NCBI RefSeq assembly: GCF_016820515.1 | Contig: NZ_JADHDV010000005.1 | Location: 149,340 to 213,339 of the forward strand | Origin: Pseudoxanthomonas beigongshangi | Lineage (GTDB): Bacteria; Pseudomonadota; Gammaproteobacteria; Xanthomonadales; Xanthomonadaceae | Direction: 5' to 3' | Length of the DNA stretch: 64,000 nt | Shown: piece after piece, positions 17,783 to 26,174 of the stretch | Layout of the letters: each line of letters opens with the position of its first letter | Numbering within the stretch: position 1 is the first letter of the stretch | Position numbers and translations under genes: made by a program | The notes under the pieces: generated by a model | Databases searched by the model: none | Told to the model about the DNA's origin: nothing | Seen by the model: only the letters and a program-made list of their open reading frames with translations

Positions 17783-19198
17783 ATGAGCCTGCACAAGACT
17801 GCGATTGCCCTCGCCCTGACCACGTTGTTCGCCGGCGCGGCGCACGCCGCCGAGCCGGTGCTGCCGAAGGATCTGCCGCCGTACGCGCCGGACAAGCCGC
17901 TGCCGGTGCCGCAGATTGAAAAGAAGACGCTCGCCAACGGGCTGGAAGTGTGGGTGGTGCCGCGCGACGGTATCCCGCGCGTGGACTACGTGTTGGCAGT
18001 ACGCAACGCCGGCCTGGCCGCGGATGCGCCGAACGCTTCCGGCTTCGCCAGCCTGTTCGCCGGCCTGCTGACCGAGGGCACCGCGCGCCGCGATTCGCGC
18101 GCCATCGCCGAAACCGCGCAGGGCTACGGCGGCAGCATCGGCGCCGGCGCCAGCAATGATGGCGTCACCGTGTACGCCGACGCGCTCGCCAGCCAGGCCG
18201 CGCCGATGCTGGACCTGCTGGCCGAGGTCGTGCGCGAGCCGACCTTCCCGGAAAACGAGGTCAAGCTGGCCCAGGCCAATGCGGCACAGCAGTTGAAGGC
18301 CAACGAGGCGCAGCCGTCGTTCCGCGCCAACCGCGCGATGCTGGCGGCGGTGTACGGCGACCATCCGTATGCGCGCACCCAGCTCAGCGAAGCCGGCATC
18401 GCAGCACTTGCCACGCCCGCGCTGCGCGCGGAGCACGCGCGCCGCTTCCATCCGGATCGCAGCCTGCTGGTGATCACCGGCAGGGTCACGCCCGCGCAAG
18501 GTTTCGCGATGGCGGAGAAGGCATTCGGCAACTGGAAGGGCACCGGTGGTGAAGTGGCGGATACCGTGGCTCCCGCGCGTACCGCCACGCCGAAGTTCGT
18601 GCTGCTTCAACGTGACGGCAGCGTGCAGTCCACCCTGCGCATCGGCCAGCCGGCGCTCGCCGCCACCGATCCGGACTACATCCCGTTGCAGCTCACCCGC
18701 ATCGTGCTGGGCGGTGGTTTCAGCAGCCGGGTCAACCTCAACCTGCGCGAGGAGAAGGGCTACACCTATGGCGCTGGCACGCGCCTGTCGGCTTCCCGCG
18801 CGGGCGGTGACCTGGTCTCGCAGGCCGACGTGCGCAACGAGGTCACCGGCGCCTCGCTGAAGGAGTTCTTCGGCGAATTCGATCGCCTGCGCAACGAACC
18901 GGTACCGGCCAGGGAACTGGACGACACCAAGCGCTACATCGCCGGCGACTATGTCCTCAGCAACCAGCTGCAGGGCGCGGTCGCGGGCACGCTGGCGAAG
19001 AATTGGCTGATCGGCCTGCCGTCGGATTTTCTGGGCCAGTACGTGCCGCGCCTGCGCCAGGTGGATGCGGCCAAGGTGCAGGCGGTGGCGAAACAGTATT
19101 TCGACCCGAAGCGGCAGTCGATCATCGTGGTCGGTGATGGCAAGGTGATCGCCGAGCAGCTCAAGCCCTACGGTACGTTCCAGACCTCGCAGAAGTAA
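17783..19198 (+). CDS. M16 peptidase partner subunit lacking the zinc motif
   Basis: A 471-residue secreted M16-like protein (signal MSLHKTAIALALTTLFAGAAHA). Where HXXEH should be it reads GFASLFAGLLTEGT, so it cannot bind the catalytic zinc. It does keep the substrate-binding arginine and tyrosine region in SSRVNLNLREEKGYTYG, which the catalytic partner lacks. It starts 11 bases after the partner's stop, with AGGAG just upstream. The two should form one heterodimeric peptidase, one subunit giving the metal site and the other the R/Y pair. Confidence 0.9.
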   Translation: MSLHKTAIALALTTLFAGAAHAAEPVLPKDLPPYAPDKPLPVPQIEKKTLANGLEVWVVPRDGIPRVDYVLAVRNAGLAADAPNASGFASLFAGLLTEGTARRDSRAIAETAQGYGGSIGAGASNDGVTVYADALASQAAPMLDLLAEVVREPTFPENEVKLAQANAAQQLKANEAQPSFRANRAMLAAVYGDHPYARTQLSEAGIAALATPALRAEHARRFHPDRSLLVITGRVTPAQGFAMAEKAFGNWKGTGGEVADTVAPARTATPKFVLLQRDGSVQSTLRIGQPALAATDPDYIPLQLTRIVLGGGFSSRVNLNLREEKGYTYGAGTRLSASRAGGDLVSQADVRNEVTGASLKEFFGEFDRLRNEPVPARELDDTKRYIAGDYVLSNQLQGAVAGTLAKNWLIGLPSDFLGQYVPRLRQVDAAKVQAVAKQYFDPKRQSIIVVGDGKVIAEQLKPYGTFQTSQK

Positions 19199-19228
19199 TC
19201 CGCAGGACCGCAACTCCCTGTCATTCGA

Positions 19229-19255
19229 AGCCGGCGTCCGCGCCGGCTTTTTTTA
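19229..19255 (+). terminator. Terminator of the M16 operon
   Basis: The stem AGCCGGCG / CGCCGGCT with a TCCG loop is followed by seven T and lies 30 bases past the stop of the second M16 gene. Confidence 0.87.
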
Positions 19256-19320
19256 TCGGCGTCCCTGTGCCGGTCCGGTAGCGACTGGCGTATCTTTGCC
19301 ACTCCCCCGAGGAGAAGCCC

Positions 19321-19815
19321 ATGAGCGGCGAACAGCGCGAACTGAACTTCCGTTTCCTGGCCCAGCCGACCGACGTCAATTACGGCGGAAAGGTGCACGG
19401 TGGCATCGTGATGAAGTGGATCGACCAGGTCGGCTATGCCGCGGCGGTGGGCTGGAGCGGCCATTACAGCGTGACCGTGGCGGTGGGCGGCATCCGCTTC
19501 GTCGCACCGATCCGCACCAGCGATCTGGTGACGGTGTCGGCCAAGCTGGTCTACACCGGCACCAGCAGCATGCACTTCGCGGTCGACGTGCGCGCCCGCG
19601 ACCCGATGGGTGGCGAATCGCGGCTGTGCACGCACTGCATCATCGTGTTCGTCGCCCTGGACCAGGTCGAGGGCAAGCCGACCGCCGTGCCGGCCTGGAA
19701 GCCGGAAACGCCGGAGGACTGCCGCCTGGCCGAGTACGCGCTCAAGGTGATGGAACTGAGCAAGGGCATCGAGGAAACCGTCGCCCACTACCAGAGCGCG
19801 GGCGCGACGACCTGA
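19321..19815 (+). CDS. Acyl-CoA thioesterase, hotdog fold (YciA/BACH type)
   Basis: A 164-residue cytosolic thioesterase. The hotdog helix region reads DVNYGGKVHGGIVMKWIDQV, with the N-x-x-G-x-x-HGG pattern of the acyl-CoA hydrolase family, and RFVAPIRTSDLV and FVALDQ follow. It hydrolyses acyl-CoA to free acid and CoA; chain length is not evident. It starts at 19321 with GAGGAG seven bases upstream and stands alone, bounded by a terminator before it and REP arms after it. Confidence 0.88.
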   Translation: MSGEQRELNFRFLAQPTDVNYGGKVHGGIVMKWIDQVGYAAAVGWSGHYSVTVAVGGIRFVAPIRTSDLVTVSAKLVYTGTSSMHFAVDVRARDPMGGESRLCTHCIIVFVALDQVEGKPTAVPAWKPETPEDCRLAEYALKVMELSKGIEETVAHYQSAGATT

Positions 19816-19830
19816 GGCGCGGCTTCCTCT

Positions 19831-20088
19831 GTAGGAGCGACGTAAGTCGCGACCGGGAGGATGATAGGCGCGCGGCAACAGGCGGGAGGGCCGCCCCATG
19901 TGGTGGACAACGCGCAAAAGGCTCGCGACTCACGTCGCTCCTACAAGGAGATCCCAGGAACCGCCTATTGTGGGAGCGACGTGAGTCGCGACGAGGTCGG
20001 TCGGGACGTCCGGAAATCTGCCGTCGATCCGACAAGCTCATTTCTGATGAGGGGCAAACAAAAAGCTCGCGACTCACGTCGCTCCCAC
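19831..20088. repeat. Cluster of four REP arms
   Basis: There are GTAG-headed arms at 19831-19852 (+) and 19923-19944 (-), and GTGG-headed arms at 19970-19991 (+) and 20067-20088 (-). Each pair faces inward and shares the same head. They fill the 333-base gap between the thioesterase and the convergent C40 gene; nothing else is seen in it. The long DNA between arms differs from that in other clusters. Confidence 0.9.
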
Positions 20089-20148
20089 ATCCGCATTGCG
20101 TATTCGAAGGTTGGGTCGAGACGCGCGCAACGGGCGTCCCGGAGCCGC

Positions 20149-20928
20149 TTACATCGCGACGCGGCGGGCCTGCATGAAGCGGGGCGCCCAATAGCCGGTG
20201 GTCAGGCTGTCCACGCGGACGTCCTTGCCGGTGCTGGGGGAATGCAGGAAGCGGCCTTCGCCGACGTAGATGCCGACGTGGTTGATCCGGCCCTTGCGGC
20301 CGAAGAAAACCAGGTCGCCCTGCTGGAGTTCGTCGCGGCTGGCGATCATCTGGCCGTTGGCTTGCGAGGCCATGTCGCGGGACACGCGCGGCAGTTCGAT
20401 GCCCAGCGCGGTGCGGAATACGTAACCGACCAGCCCGCTGCAATCGAAACCACTGTCCGGCGAGGTGCCGCCCCAGCGGTAGGGCGTGCCCATCAGGGTC
20501 AGGGCACGCTTGAGCACGGCCTGGATCTTGCCGCCCTCGTCCTTGACCACGCCGTCCTTGCTCAAGTCGTAGCCGGCCAGCAGGCGGCTGAGGTCGCCGG
20601 CCACCATGGTGGACCGGTCCAGCAGCGGCAGGCTGTCGCTGGCCGCCAGGCGGGGCAGGAGGGCGGTGAGGGTTGCGGTGGCGGCTTCGGCCGCCTTTTC
20701 CTTGATGCTGAACGAGGCCGGCTTGGTGGCAACGGCTTCCGGGGCATTGACCGCCGCGGCGGCTTCCACGACGTCGGTCTCCACCGCATCGGCGCCCGGC
20801 GGATGCTGCTGCGCCCACGCGGGGATGCTCGCGGCGGCCAGCAGCACCAGGGAAAGGAAACGGTTCACGCCCCGCGGGGTGCGGTGGGTGGCGGCGGGCT
20901 GGCCTGGCGGCAGGTCGTCGGTCGTCAC
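20149..20928 (-). CDS. NlpC/P60 (C40) cell-wall peptidase
   Basis: A 259-residue secreted cysteine peptidase that should cut peptide bonds in peptidoglycan stems. The NlpC/P60 domain occupies about residues 135-255, with catalytic Cys in SGFDCSGLVGYVF, His in INHVGIYVGEG and a third polar residue in FLHSPSTG. A hydrophobic signal (VNRFLSLVLLAAASIPAWA) lies at residues 21-39. The longest frame starts at a GTG at 20928; a second GTG at 20868 sits exactly at the start of the signal and may be the true start. The middle region (40-130) is not recognised. It is paired with a second C40 gene upstream on the same strand. Confidence 0.88.
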   Translation of the reverse strand: MTTDDLPPGQPAATHRTPRGVNRFLSLVLLAAASIPAWAQQHPPGADAVETDVVEAAAAVNAPEAVATKPASFSIKEKAAEAATATLTALLPRLAASDSLPLLDRSTMVAGDLSRLLAGYDLSKDGVVKDEGGKIQAVLKRALTLMGTPYRWGGTSPDSGFDCSGLVGYVFRTALGIELPRVSRDMASQANGQMIASRDELQQGDLVFFGRKGRINHVGIYVGEGRFLHSPSTGKDVRVDSLTTGYWAPRFMQARRVAM

Positions 20929-20974
20929 GCGGGGTCGGGGAAAATGCGAAGCGGCAATAGTGCCGTCATATCGC

Positions 20975-21020
20975 CTCGATTTGGTTTACAAATCGTTATT
21001 TATTCGTTAATTATGTCGGG
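20975..21020 (-). promoter_or_regulatory. AT-rich promoter region of the C40 gene
   Basis: A short AT-rich island (TTTACAAATCGTTATTTATTC and neighbours) stands out in otherwise GC-rich DNA between two minus-strand C40 genes. It lies 50-90 bases upstream of the first one's start and is the likely promoter; exact -35 and -10 boxes are ambiguous. Confidence 0.45.
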
Positions 21021-21044
21021 CCTGGGTCACAGAAATGGCCGGAC

Positions 21045-21605
21045 TCAGTGCAAAACCCGTTTGGCGCCGGTGTAATGGTCGCGCCAGTAGCTGCCATCCA
21101 GATGGTCCAGCCGGACCGTCCCTCCGGTACTGGGGGCATGCACGAAGCGGCCTTCGCCCACATAGATGCCGACGTGGCTGACGCTGCCGCGGTTGCCGAA
21201 AAACACCAGATCGGCCGGCGCCAGCCGGCGCGGCTCGATGCGCGGACCCTGCACCTTGGCCAGTTCGCCGGAAGTGCGGGGCAGCTTCAGGTCCAGCATG
21301 TCGCGGAAAACGTAGGCCACCAGTCCACTGCAGTCGAAGCCGGATTCGGGGGTATTGCCGCCGTAGCGATAGGGCGTGCCGACCAGGCCGATGGCCCGCA
21401 TCAGCACCGCATTGGCCGCCGCCGGGTCCTCGGCCTCGACCCGTGGCCACTCCCGGACCGGGGGCGGGGCGGGGCGGCGGACGGTTTCCTTGCCGCCGCC
21501 GCAGCCGGCCAGCAGGGCGGCCAGCAGCACGGCGACCACGACCGTTGCGCGGGAGGCCGCGGGTGGCGGCAGGCGGTCCAAGCCGGGATAATGCACGGTC
21601 TTCAT
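21045..21605 (-). CDS. NlpC/P60 (C40) lipoprotein peptidase
   Basis: A 186-residue lipoprotein: the signal ends at LLAALLAGC, a lipobox. The NlpC/P60 domain follows, with catalytic Cys in SGFDCSGLVAYVF, His in VSHVGIYVGEG and FVHAPSTGG. It is closely similar to the C40 enzyme encoded just downstream, so the pair looks like an old tandem duplication, one form lipid-anchored and one soluble. The ATG at 21605 has no strong ribosome site. It is divergent from slyD with only 81 bases between. Confidence 0.88.
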   Translation of the reverse strand: MKTVHYPGLDRLPPPAASRATVVVAVLLAALLAGCGGGKETVRRPAPPPVREWPRVEAEDPAAANAVLMRAIGLVGTPYRYGGNTPESGFDCSGLVAYVFRDMLDLKLPRTSGELAKVQGPRIEPRRLAPADLVFFGNRGSVSHVGIYVGEGRFVHAPSTGGTVRLDHLDGSYWRDHYTGAKRVLH

Positions 21606-21686
21606 TGCGGCGCATCTTCGCCCGCAATCCACCTGGCCGACAAGCCACCACGCCTGCCGCCGGCAGCCCCTATTCCAGAGTCCCGA

Positions 21687-22166
21687 ATGAAAATCGCAAA
21701 AGACAGCGTCGTCCGTTTCCACTACACCGTCTCCGAAGTCGGCCAGGAGCCGCTGGAGAGCTCGAAGGACCGCGAGCCGCTCGCCATCCTGATCGGCCAC
21801 GGCAATATCATCCCGGGTCTGGAGAACGCGATGCAGGACCGTGAAGCCGGCGAGAGCTTCAGCGTGGACGTGACCGCCGCCGAAGCCTATGGCGAGCGTC
21901 GCGACGGGCTGAGCCAGCGCGTGCCCAAGAAGCACTTCGGCACCCAGAAGCTCGTGCCGGGCCAGCAGGTCGTGCTGAACACCAATTTCGGCCCGCGCGC
22001 GGTGACCATCCAGAAGATCGGCATGAGCGTGGTCGACGTCGACCTGAACCATCCGATGGCGGGCAAGGATCTGCATTTCGACGTCGAAATCGTCGAGGTG
22101 CGCGAAGCCTCGCCGGAAGAGGTCGAGCACGGCCACGTGCACGGTGACGATGGCCATCACCACTGA
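21687..22166 (+). CDS. slyD: SlyD-type FKBP peptidyl-prolyl isomerase
   Basis: A 159-residue cytosolic prolyl isomerase and chaperone. The FKBP domain (MKIAKDSVVRFHYTVSE, ILIGHGNIIPGLENAM) is interrupted by the IF chaperone domain (AAEAYGERRDGLSQRVPKKH), as in SlyD. The tail is histidine-rich (HGHVHGDDGHHH), like the nickel-binding tail of E. coli SlyD but shorter. This suggests a role in nickel delivery. It is monocistronic with a terminator. Confidence 0.9.
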   Translation: MKIAKDSVVRFHYTVSEVGQEPLESSKDREPLAILIGHGNIIPGLENAMQDREAGESFSVDVTAAEAYGERRDGLSQRVPKKHFGTQKLVPGQQVVLNTNFGPRAVTIQKIGMSVVDVDLNHPMAGKDLHFDVEIVEVREASPEEVEHGHVHGDDGHHH

Positions 22167-22195
22167 GCGGACGCACTTTCCCGCGATGCAAAAAG

Positions 22196-22222
22196 AAACG
22201 GCCCGCGCGAGCGGGCCGTTCT
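22196..22222. terminator. Bidirectional terminator after slyD
   Basis: A 10-bp stem AACGGCCCGC / GCGGGCCGTT with a GCGA loop is flanked by an A-rich left side and CTCGTTT on the right. It serves slyD and the convergent RidA-like gene. Confidence 0.8.
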
Positions 22223-22257
22223 CGTTTCCGTGTCCGGCGTGTCCGCGTTCTTTCCGC

Positions 22258-22761
22258 TCAGGGCGCGCGCGGGGCACCGCCGTCGGACTCCGGAATGACC
22301 GCGATGGCGTCCACCTCGATGCGGACGCCGGGCTGGAACAGCGCCTGCACCCCGACCAGCGCGCTGGCGGGCGGCCGCTTCGGGTCGATCCAGCGATCCC
22401 GCACCTTGCGGATGGCCGGCAACTGCGCGGGATCGAAGTCGCGGATGTACAGCGTCAGCCGAGCCACGTGGGAGAAATCGCTGCCGGCCGCGCGCAGGGT
22501 GGCGTCCAGGTTGCGCATGACCTGTTCCAGCTGATCCTCCAGCGAACCTTCGACCAGACTGCCGTCCGCGCGCAACGGCACGTGGCCGGACAGCAGCAAC
22601 AGCTTGCCGCCATCGACGCGCATGGCCTGCGAGACATTGGGAATGGTGGCGCCGGGCGGGTTGACGGGGTGCAGCAGCGCACCATCCGGCGTGCCGGCGA
22701 ACACGGGCAGACCGGGACCGGCCAGCAACAGGGCGGCAAGTCGCAGGCGGAAGGGCGTCAT
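22258..22761 (-). CDS. Secreted RidA/YjgF-family protein
   Basis: A 167-residue member of the YjgF/YER057c/UK114 family, with a signal peptide (MTPFRLRLAALLLAGPGLPVFA) that cytosolic RidA does not have. The core shows LLLLSGHVPLRADGS, QLEQVMRNLDATLRAAG and ending RIEVDAIAVI. By eye the arginine that RidA uses to bind the imine substrate (PARS in RidA) is replaced here (PASA), so enamine/imine deaminase activity is doubtful. GGAG lies 10 bases before the ATG at 22761. It stands alone between a convergent slyD and a divergent DUF418 gene. Confidence 0.85.
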   Translation of the reverse strand: MTPFRLRLAALLLAGPGLPVFAGTPDGALLHPVNPPGATIPNVSQAMRVDGGKLLLLSGHVPLRADGSLVEGSLEDQLEQVMRNLDATLRAAGSDFSHVARLTLYIRDFDPAQLPAIRKVRDRWIDPKRPPASALVGVQALFQPGVRIEVDAIAVIPESDGGAPRAP

Positions 22762-22920
22762 GGCGGGTTTCTCCGAAGGCGTTGCGGCGGGGAACGGCGG
22801 CGGGACGGACGCGGGAGGCAGCGCGATGGGCGCGAGGTTACACCCGCTTCCGTTCCGGCGGATGGCTGGCCGGGAAGCGTCAACATGCTTTAATGCGCCA
22901 CGATTCCAGGGAGCAAGGAC

Positions 22921-24195
22921 ATGGGCGCCATATCGTCGAATCCGGACGCACCGCTGCGGCCCGTCGCCGCCAGCGAACGCATCGAGATCATGGATGTGCT
23001 GCGCGGCTTCGCGCTGGTGGGCATCCTGCTGATGAACATCGAGGGCATGGCCGGCCCGCTGTTCCAGTCGTTCTCCGGGCTCGACCCGGCATTGACCGGC
23101 GCGGACCGTACCGCCGATGCGCTCATCTACATCCTGGTGCAGGGCAAGTTCTACACCCTGTTCTCGCTGCTGTTCGGCATGGGCTTCGCGGTGATGTCGA
23201 CCCGCGCCGAGGCGCGTGGGCAACCGTTCGCGGGCGTGTATTGGCGGCGCAGCCTGGTGCTGCTGGTCATCGGCGTGATCCATGGCCTGCTGATCTGGTC
23301 GGGCGACATCCTGTTGATGTACGCGCTGTTGTCGTTTTTCCTGCTGGCGTTCCGCAACGTGCCCGCCAAGTGGCTGCCCTGGATCGCGGGCCTGACCTAC
23401 CTGGCGTCGTCGGGAATGATGCTGCTGCTGGGACTGGTGGGATCGGCGATGCAGATGGACCCGGCCGCGGGCGCCAACTGGAACAGCGAAATGGCGAAGG
23501 CGGGCGCGGAGATGAACGCGATGCTGGAAGCCCAGCGCAGCGCCTACGGCTCGGGCACCTACCTGGAAGCCGTCATCCAGCGCGCCAGGGACGTCGGCTT
23601 CATGCTCAGCAACCTGCTGTTCATCGGGCCCACGGTGTTCGGCATGTTCCTGTTCGGCACGTGGTTCGTGAAGAGCGGCGCCATCGCCGCGCCGGATCGT
23701 TTTCCGCGCCTGTTCGCGTTCCTGCGCTGGGGCGCGCTGCCGCTGGGATTGGCCCTGATGCTGCTGTCGTTCTGGATGGAGCCCACTGCGGATTTCAACA
23801 ACATCAACCTGCACGCGTCGCTGGCGTTCGTGGCCAGTTCCGTCGGCAGCGTGCTGATGGCGTTCGGCTACGTGGGCTGGATCGTGAAGGGCGTGCAGTC
23901 GGCGGCGACCGCGCCGCTGCTGCACTGGCTGGCGCCGGCCGGCCGGATGGCGCTGAGCAACTACCTGATGCAATCGATCGTGTGCACGCTGATCTTCAAC
24001 GGCTACGGACTCGGTTACCTGGATCAGTTGCCGCGTGCGTGGCAGGTGGTGTTCGTGTTCACACTGTTCCTGATCCAGGTGCTGTACAGCCGCTGGTGGC
24101 TGGCGCGGTTCCGGTTCGGTCCGGCGGAGTGGGTCTGGCGCTCGCTGACCTACCTGCGGCCACAGCCGATGCGCGCCAGCCCCGCATCCGCCTGA
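22921..24195 (+). CDS. DUF418 membrane protein
   Basis: A 424-residue polytopic membrane protein. The N-terminal motif RIEIMDVLRGFALVGILLMN and the C-terminal signature FGPAEWVWRSLTYL are those of the DUF418 family, which has roughly eight to ten membrane helices. The biochemical role of the family is not known; links to acyl transfer at the membrane have been suggested for related proteins. The start at 22921 has GGAG 11 bases upstream. A paralogue lies at 28904-30370. Confidence 0.88.
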   Translation: MGAISSNPDAPLRPVAASERIEIMDVLRGFALVGILLMNIEGMAGPLFQSFSGLDPALTGADRTADALIYILVQGKFYTLFSLLFGMGFAVMSTRAEARGQPFAGVYWRRSLVLLVIGVIHGLLIWSGDILLMYALLSFFLLAFRNVPAKWLPWIAGLTYLASSGMMLLLGLVGSAMQMDPAAGANWNSEMAKAGAEMNAMLEAQRSAYGSGTYLEAVIQRARDVGFMLSNLLFIGPTVFGMFLFGTWFVKSGAIAAPDRFPRLFAFLRWGALPLGLALMLLSFWMEPTADFNNINLHASLAFVASSVGSVLMAFGYVGWIVKGVQSAATAPLLHWLAPAGRMALSNYLMQSIVCTLIFNGYGLGYLDQLPRAWQVVFVFTLFLIQVLYSRWWLARFRFGPAEWVWRSLTYLRPQPMRASPASA

Positions 24196-24212
24196 GGGTG
24201 GCTCCGGACAAG

Positions 24213-24246
24213 AAAACGGCCCGCTCGCGCGGGCCGTTTCCTTTTT
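24213..24246. terminator. Bidirectional terminator
   Basis: The stem AACGGCCCGC / GCGGGCCGTT with a TCGC loop is followed by TCCTTTTTT. The stem is the same as that of the slyD terminator. It separates the DUF418 gene from the convergent M4 peptidase gene. Confidence 0.85.
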
Positions 24247-24266
24247 TGCAGCGTTGACGAAACCGC

Positions 24267-25871
24267 TCAGTTGACGCTGACCGCGCTCCACGCACGCGCC
24301 ACCGCGTTGTACTGCGCCGAGCCGGCGCCGTACAGGTCGCTGGCCGCGTTGAGCGTGGCGGTGCGGGCCTGCGGATAGGTGGTGTTGGAGGTCATGTACA
24401 CGGTCAGGGCGCGGTACCAGATGCGCTGGGCGGCATCGCGACCGATGCCGGTCACGCCGGTATCGCCGTTGCAGACCAGTTGGCTGGCGGTGTAGCTGAA
24501 GCCGGCCGGCGAAACCGCGCCTTCCGCGAGCAGGTAGAAGAAATGGTTGGCCGGACCGGACGAGTAGTGCGGATCCACACCGGCGAAGCCCGCCGCCGGA
24601 TAGCAGTTGTAGGAACGGCCAGCGTCCGCGTCGCCGGGACGGAACATGTAGCGCAGCGCCTTCTTGCCGTCCGGGTTGCTGCGGTAGATCTTCTCGCCGA
24701 TCAGGTAATCGCCCGGGTCGTTGGCGTTGTTGATGTAGTACTCGACCATCGTGCCCATGATGTCCGAGGCCGCCTCGTTGAGACCGCCGGCGTCACCGGA
24801 GTAGGCCAGGTTGGAGGTGGCTTCGGTCACGCCGTGGGTCATCTCGTGGCCGGCCACGTCGATCGACACCACCGGGTACCAGGTCGAGGTGCCCAGGCCG
24901 TAGGCCATGAACTTGTACGGCGCGCCGTACCAGCCCGCGTTGCCGCCGGTGGCCGGGCCGCCGCCGCCGCGGAAGGTGACGTTGACGATGCTCTTCACGC
25001 CGACGCCATCGTTGTAGATGCCGTTGCGGCCAAAGGTGTTCTTGTAATAGTCCCAGGTCGCGGCCACGCCGAAGTGCGCGTCGGAAGCCTCGCTGGCCAC
25101 CTGCGACTCGGTGTTGTTGCCCCAGTTATTGTCGGCGTCGGTCATGATCGCGGCCGTGCTGTAGACGCGGCTGATCTCCTTGCCCAGGCCGTCGCGGGTA
25201 TTGCCGCCGCCACGGGTGGGATCCACCATCTGGTAGCCGCCGCTGATCGAATTGGTGGTGATGGCCACGTCGCCCAGGAACAGGGTCTGGCCGGTGCCGA
25301 CCGCCGCCGCGGTATGGATGATGTTCCAGTGATCCAGCACCTTGCCGCTGTGCGCGTCGACGAAATAGCGCATGTCGGCCTCGCCCTGGCTGTCGGACAC
25401 GCCACGTACCCGCACCTCGTAGGCGAGCACCGGCTGCGCGCCGCGCGCATAGATCACCAGGCCCTGGCTGCCGATGTCGTCGATCTGGCCCTTGAAGTCG
25501 GCGCCGGCCGAGATCACCGCGGCATCGGCATCGATGCCGGCCTTGAGTGCCGGGCGACCGTTGCCGCGCAGGGTGAGGCTGGTGGATTTGAGCTTTCCAT
25601 TCCTGGAGTGAATCACCACGTCGCCGCCGATGACGGGCAGTCCCTTGTAGCGGCGATCGAGGCGCACGTGCTCCGTGCCGTCGCGATCGACGATAACATC
25701 GCGGGCGACGAACTCGTCGCCGTCGCTGCTCTTCAGCGCGGCCGCATGGCCGACGGCCAGGCCCTTGGCGCGGCTGGCGGCGGGCGTCTGGTCGGCGTTG
25801 GCGGCGTAGAGCGGAGAGGTGACGAGGATGGCGGCGATGGCCGTGGTGATGACGCTGATCTTCCGTTGCAT
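24267..25871 (-). CDS. Secreted M4 (thermolysin-like) metallopeptidase
   Basis: A 534-residue secreted neutral protease made as a prepropeptide. There is a signal peptide (MQRKISVITTAIAAILVTSPLYA), then an inhibitory and folding propeptide to about residue 200 with FTP (RRYKGLPVIGGDVVIHS) and PepSY-like parts. The catalytic domain has HEMTH at residues 342-346 and GLNEAASD with the third zinc ligand, followed by the C-terminal domain with HYSSGPANHFFYLLAEG (active-site His). No pre-peptidase C-terminal domain is added, unlike many lysobacterial homologues. Such enzymes degrade extracellular protein. The ATG at 25871 has no good ribosome site. A palindrome sits upstream. Confidence 0.93.
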   Translation of the reverse strand: MQRKISVITTAIAAILVTSPLYAANADQTPAASRAKGLAVGHAAALKSSDGDEFVARDVIVDRDGTEHVRLDRRYKGLPVIGGDVVIHSRNGKLKSTSLTLRGNGRPALKAGIDADAAVISAGADFKGQIDDIGSQGLVIYARGAQPVLAYEVRVRGVSDSQGEADMRYFVDAHSGKVLDHWNIIHTAAAVGTGQTLFLGDVAITTNSISGGYQMVDPTRGGGNTRDGLGKEISRVYSTAAIMTDADNNWGNNTESQVASEASDAHFGVAATWDYYKNTFGRNGIYNDGVGVKSIVNVTFRGGGGPATGGNAGWYGAPYKFMAYGLGTSTWYPVVSIDVAGHEMTHGVTEATSNLAYSGDAGGLNEAASDIMGTMVEYYINNANDPGDYLIGEKIYRSNPDGKKALRYMFRPGDADAGRSYNCYPAAGFAGVDPHYSSGPANHFFYLLAEGAVSPAGFSYTASQLVCNGDTGVTGIGRDAAQRIWYRALTVYMTSNTTYPQARTATLNAASDLYGAGSAQYNAVARAWSAVSVN

Positions 25872-25996
25872 TGCTTGCTGACCCCTGTGATGTGTGGATG
25901 TGGGTGTTGCGACAGCAGGATTCGGAACAGGATCGGAAGCGGTGGGGCGCGTTCCATCGCGCGGTAGCGGACACGACCGGCGATGTCCCAACGATG

Positions 25997-26010
25997 TTGT
26001 CCCGGGACAA
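25997..26010. promoter_or_regulatory. Perfect 14-bp palindrome, possible operator
   Basis: TTGTCCCGGGACAA is a perfect palindrome 126 bases upstream of the M4 gene start and on the other side of the divergent flavin oxidoreductase gene. The half-site TGTCCCGG also occurs in the hairpin upstream of the ECF sigma gene. Further along, TTGACA at 26075-26080 could be the -35 box for the oxidoreductase, with a weak -10 near 26098; this would place the transcript start downstream of the ATG at 26103. The remaining part of the 303-base gap holds nothing recognisable. Confidence 0.35.
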
Positions 26011-26174
26011 TTGGTGTCAATAGAAACCATGTGAAGAAAGACAGAGAATGACCGTTACCTTCCACGGATTACGCTTGACATGTCCACACTGCTTGTCTCC
26101 GTATGGAACGCCGGGTCGTCGGTGGGGACATATGCGTGCGCGCGGCGATGGCCGATGAACGGGACGCACGCCTG

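Noticed and set aside
26103..26174. Upstream start codons (26103, 26148) of the flavin oxidoreductase
   Set aside because: No ribosome site, and the possible promoter TTGACA at 26075 would start the transcript after 26103; the ATG at 26175 lies just before the FAD motif. Not fully excluded.
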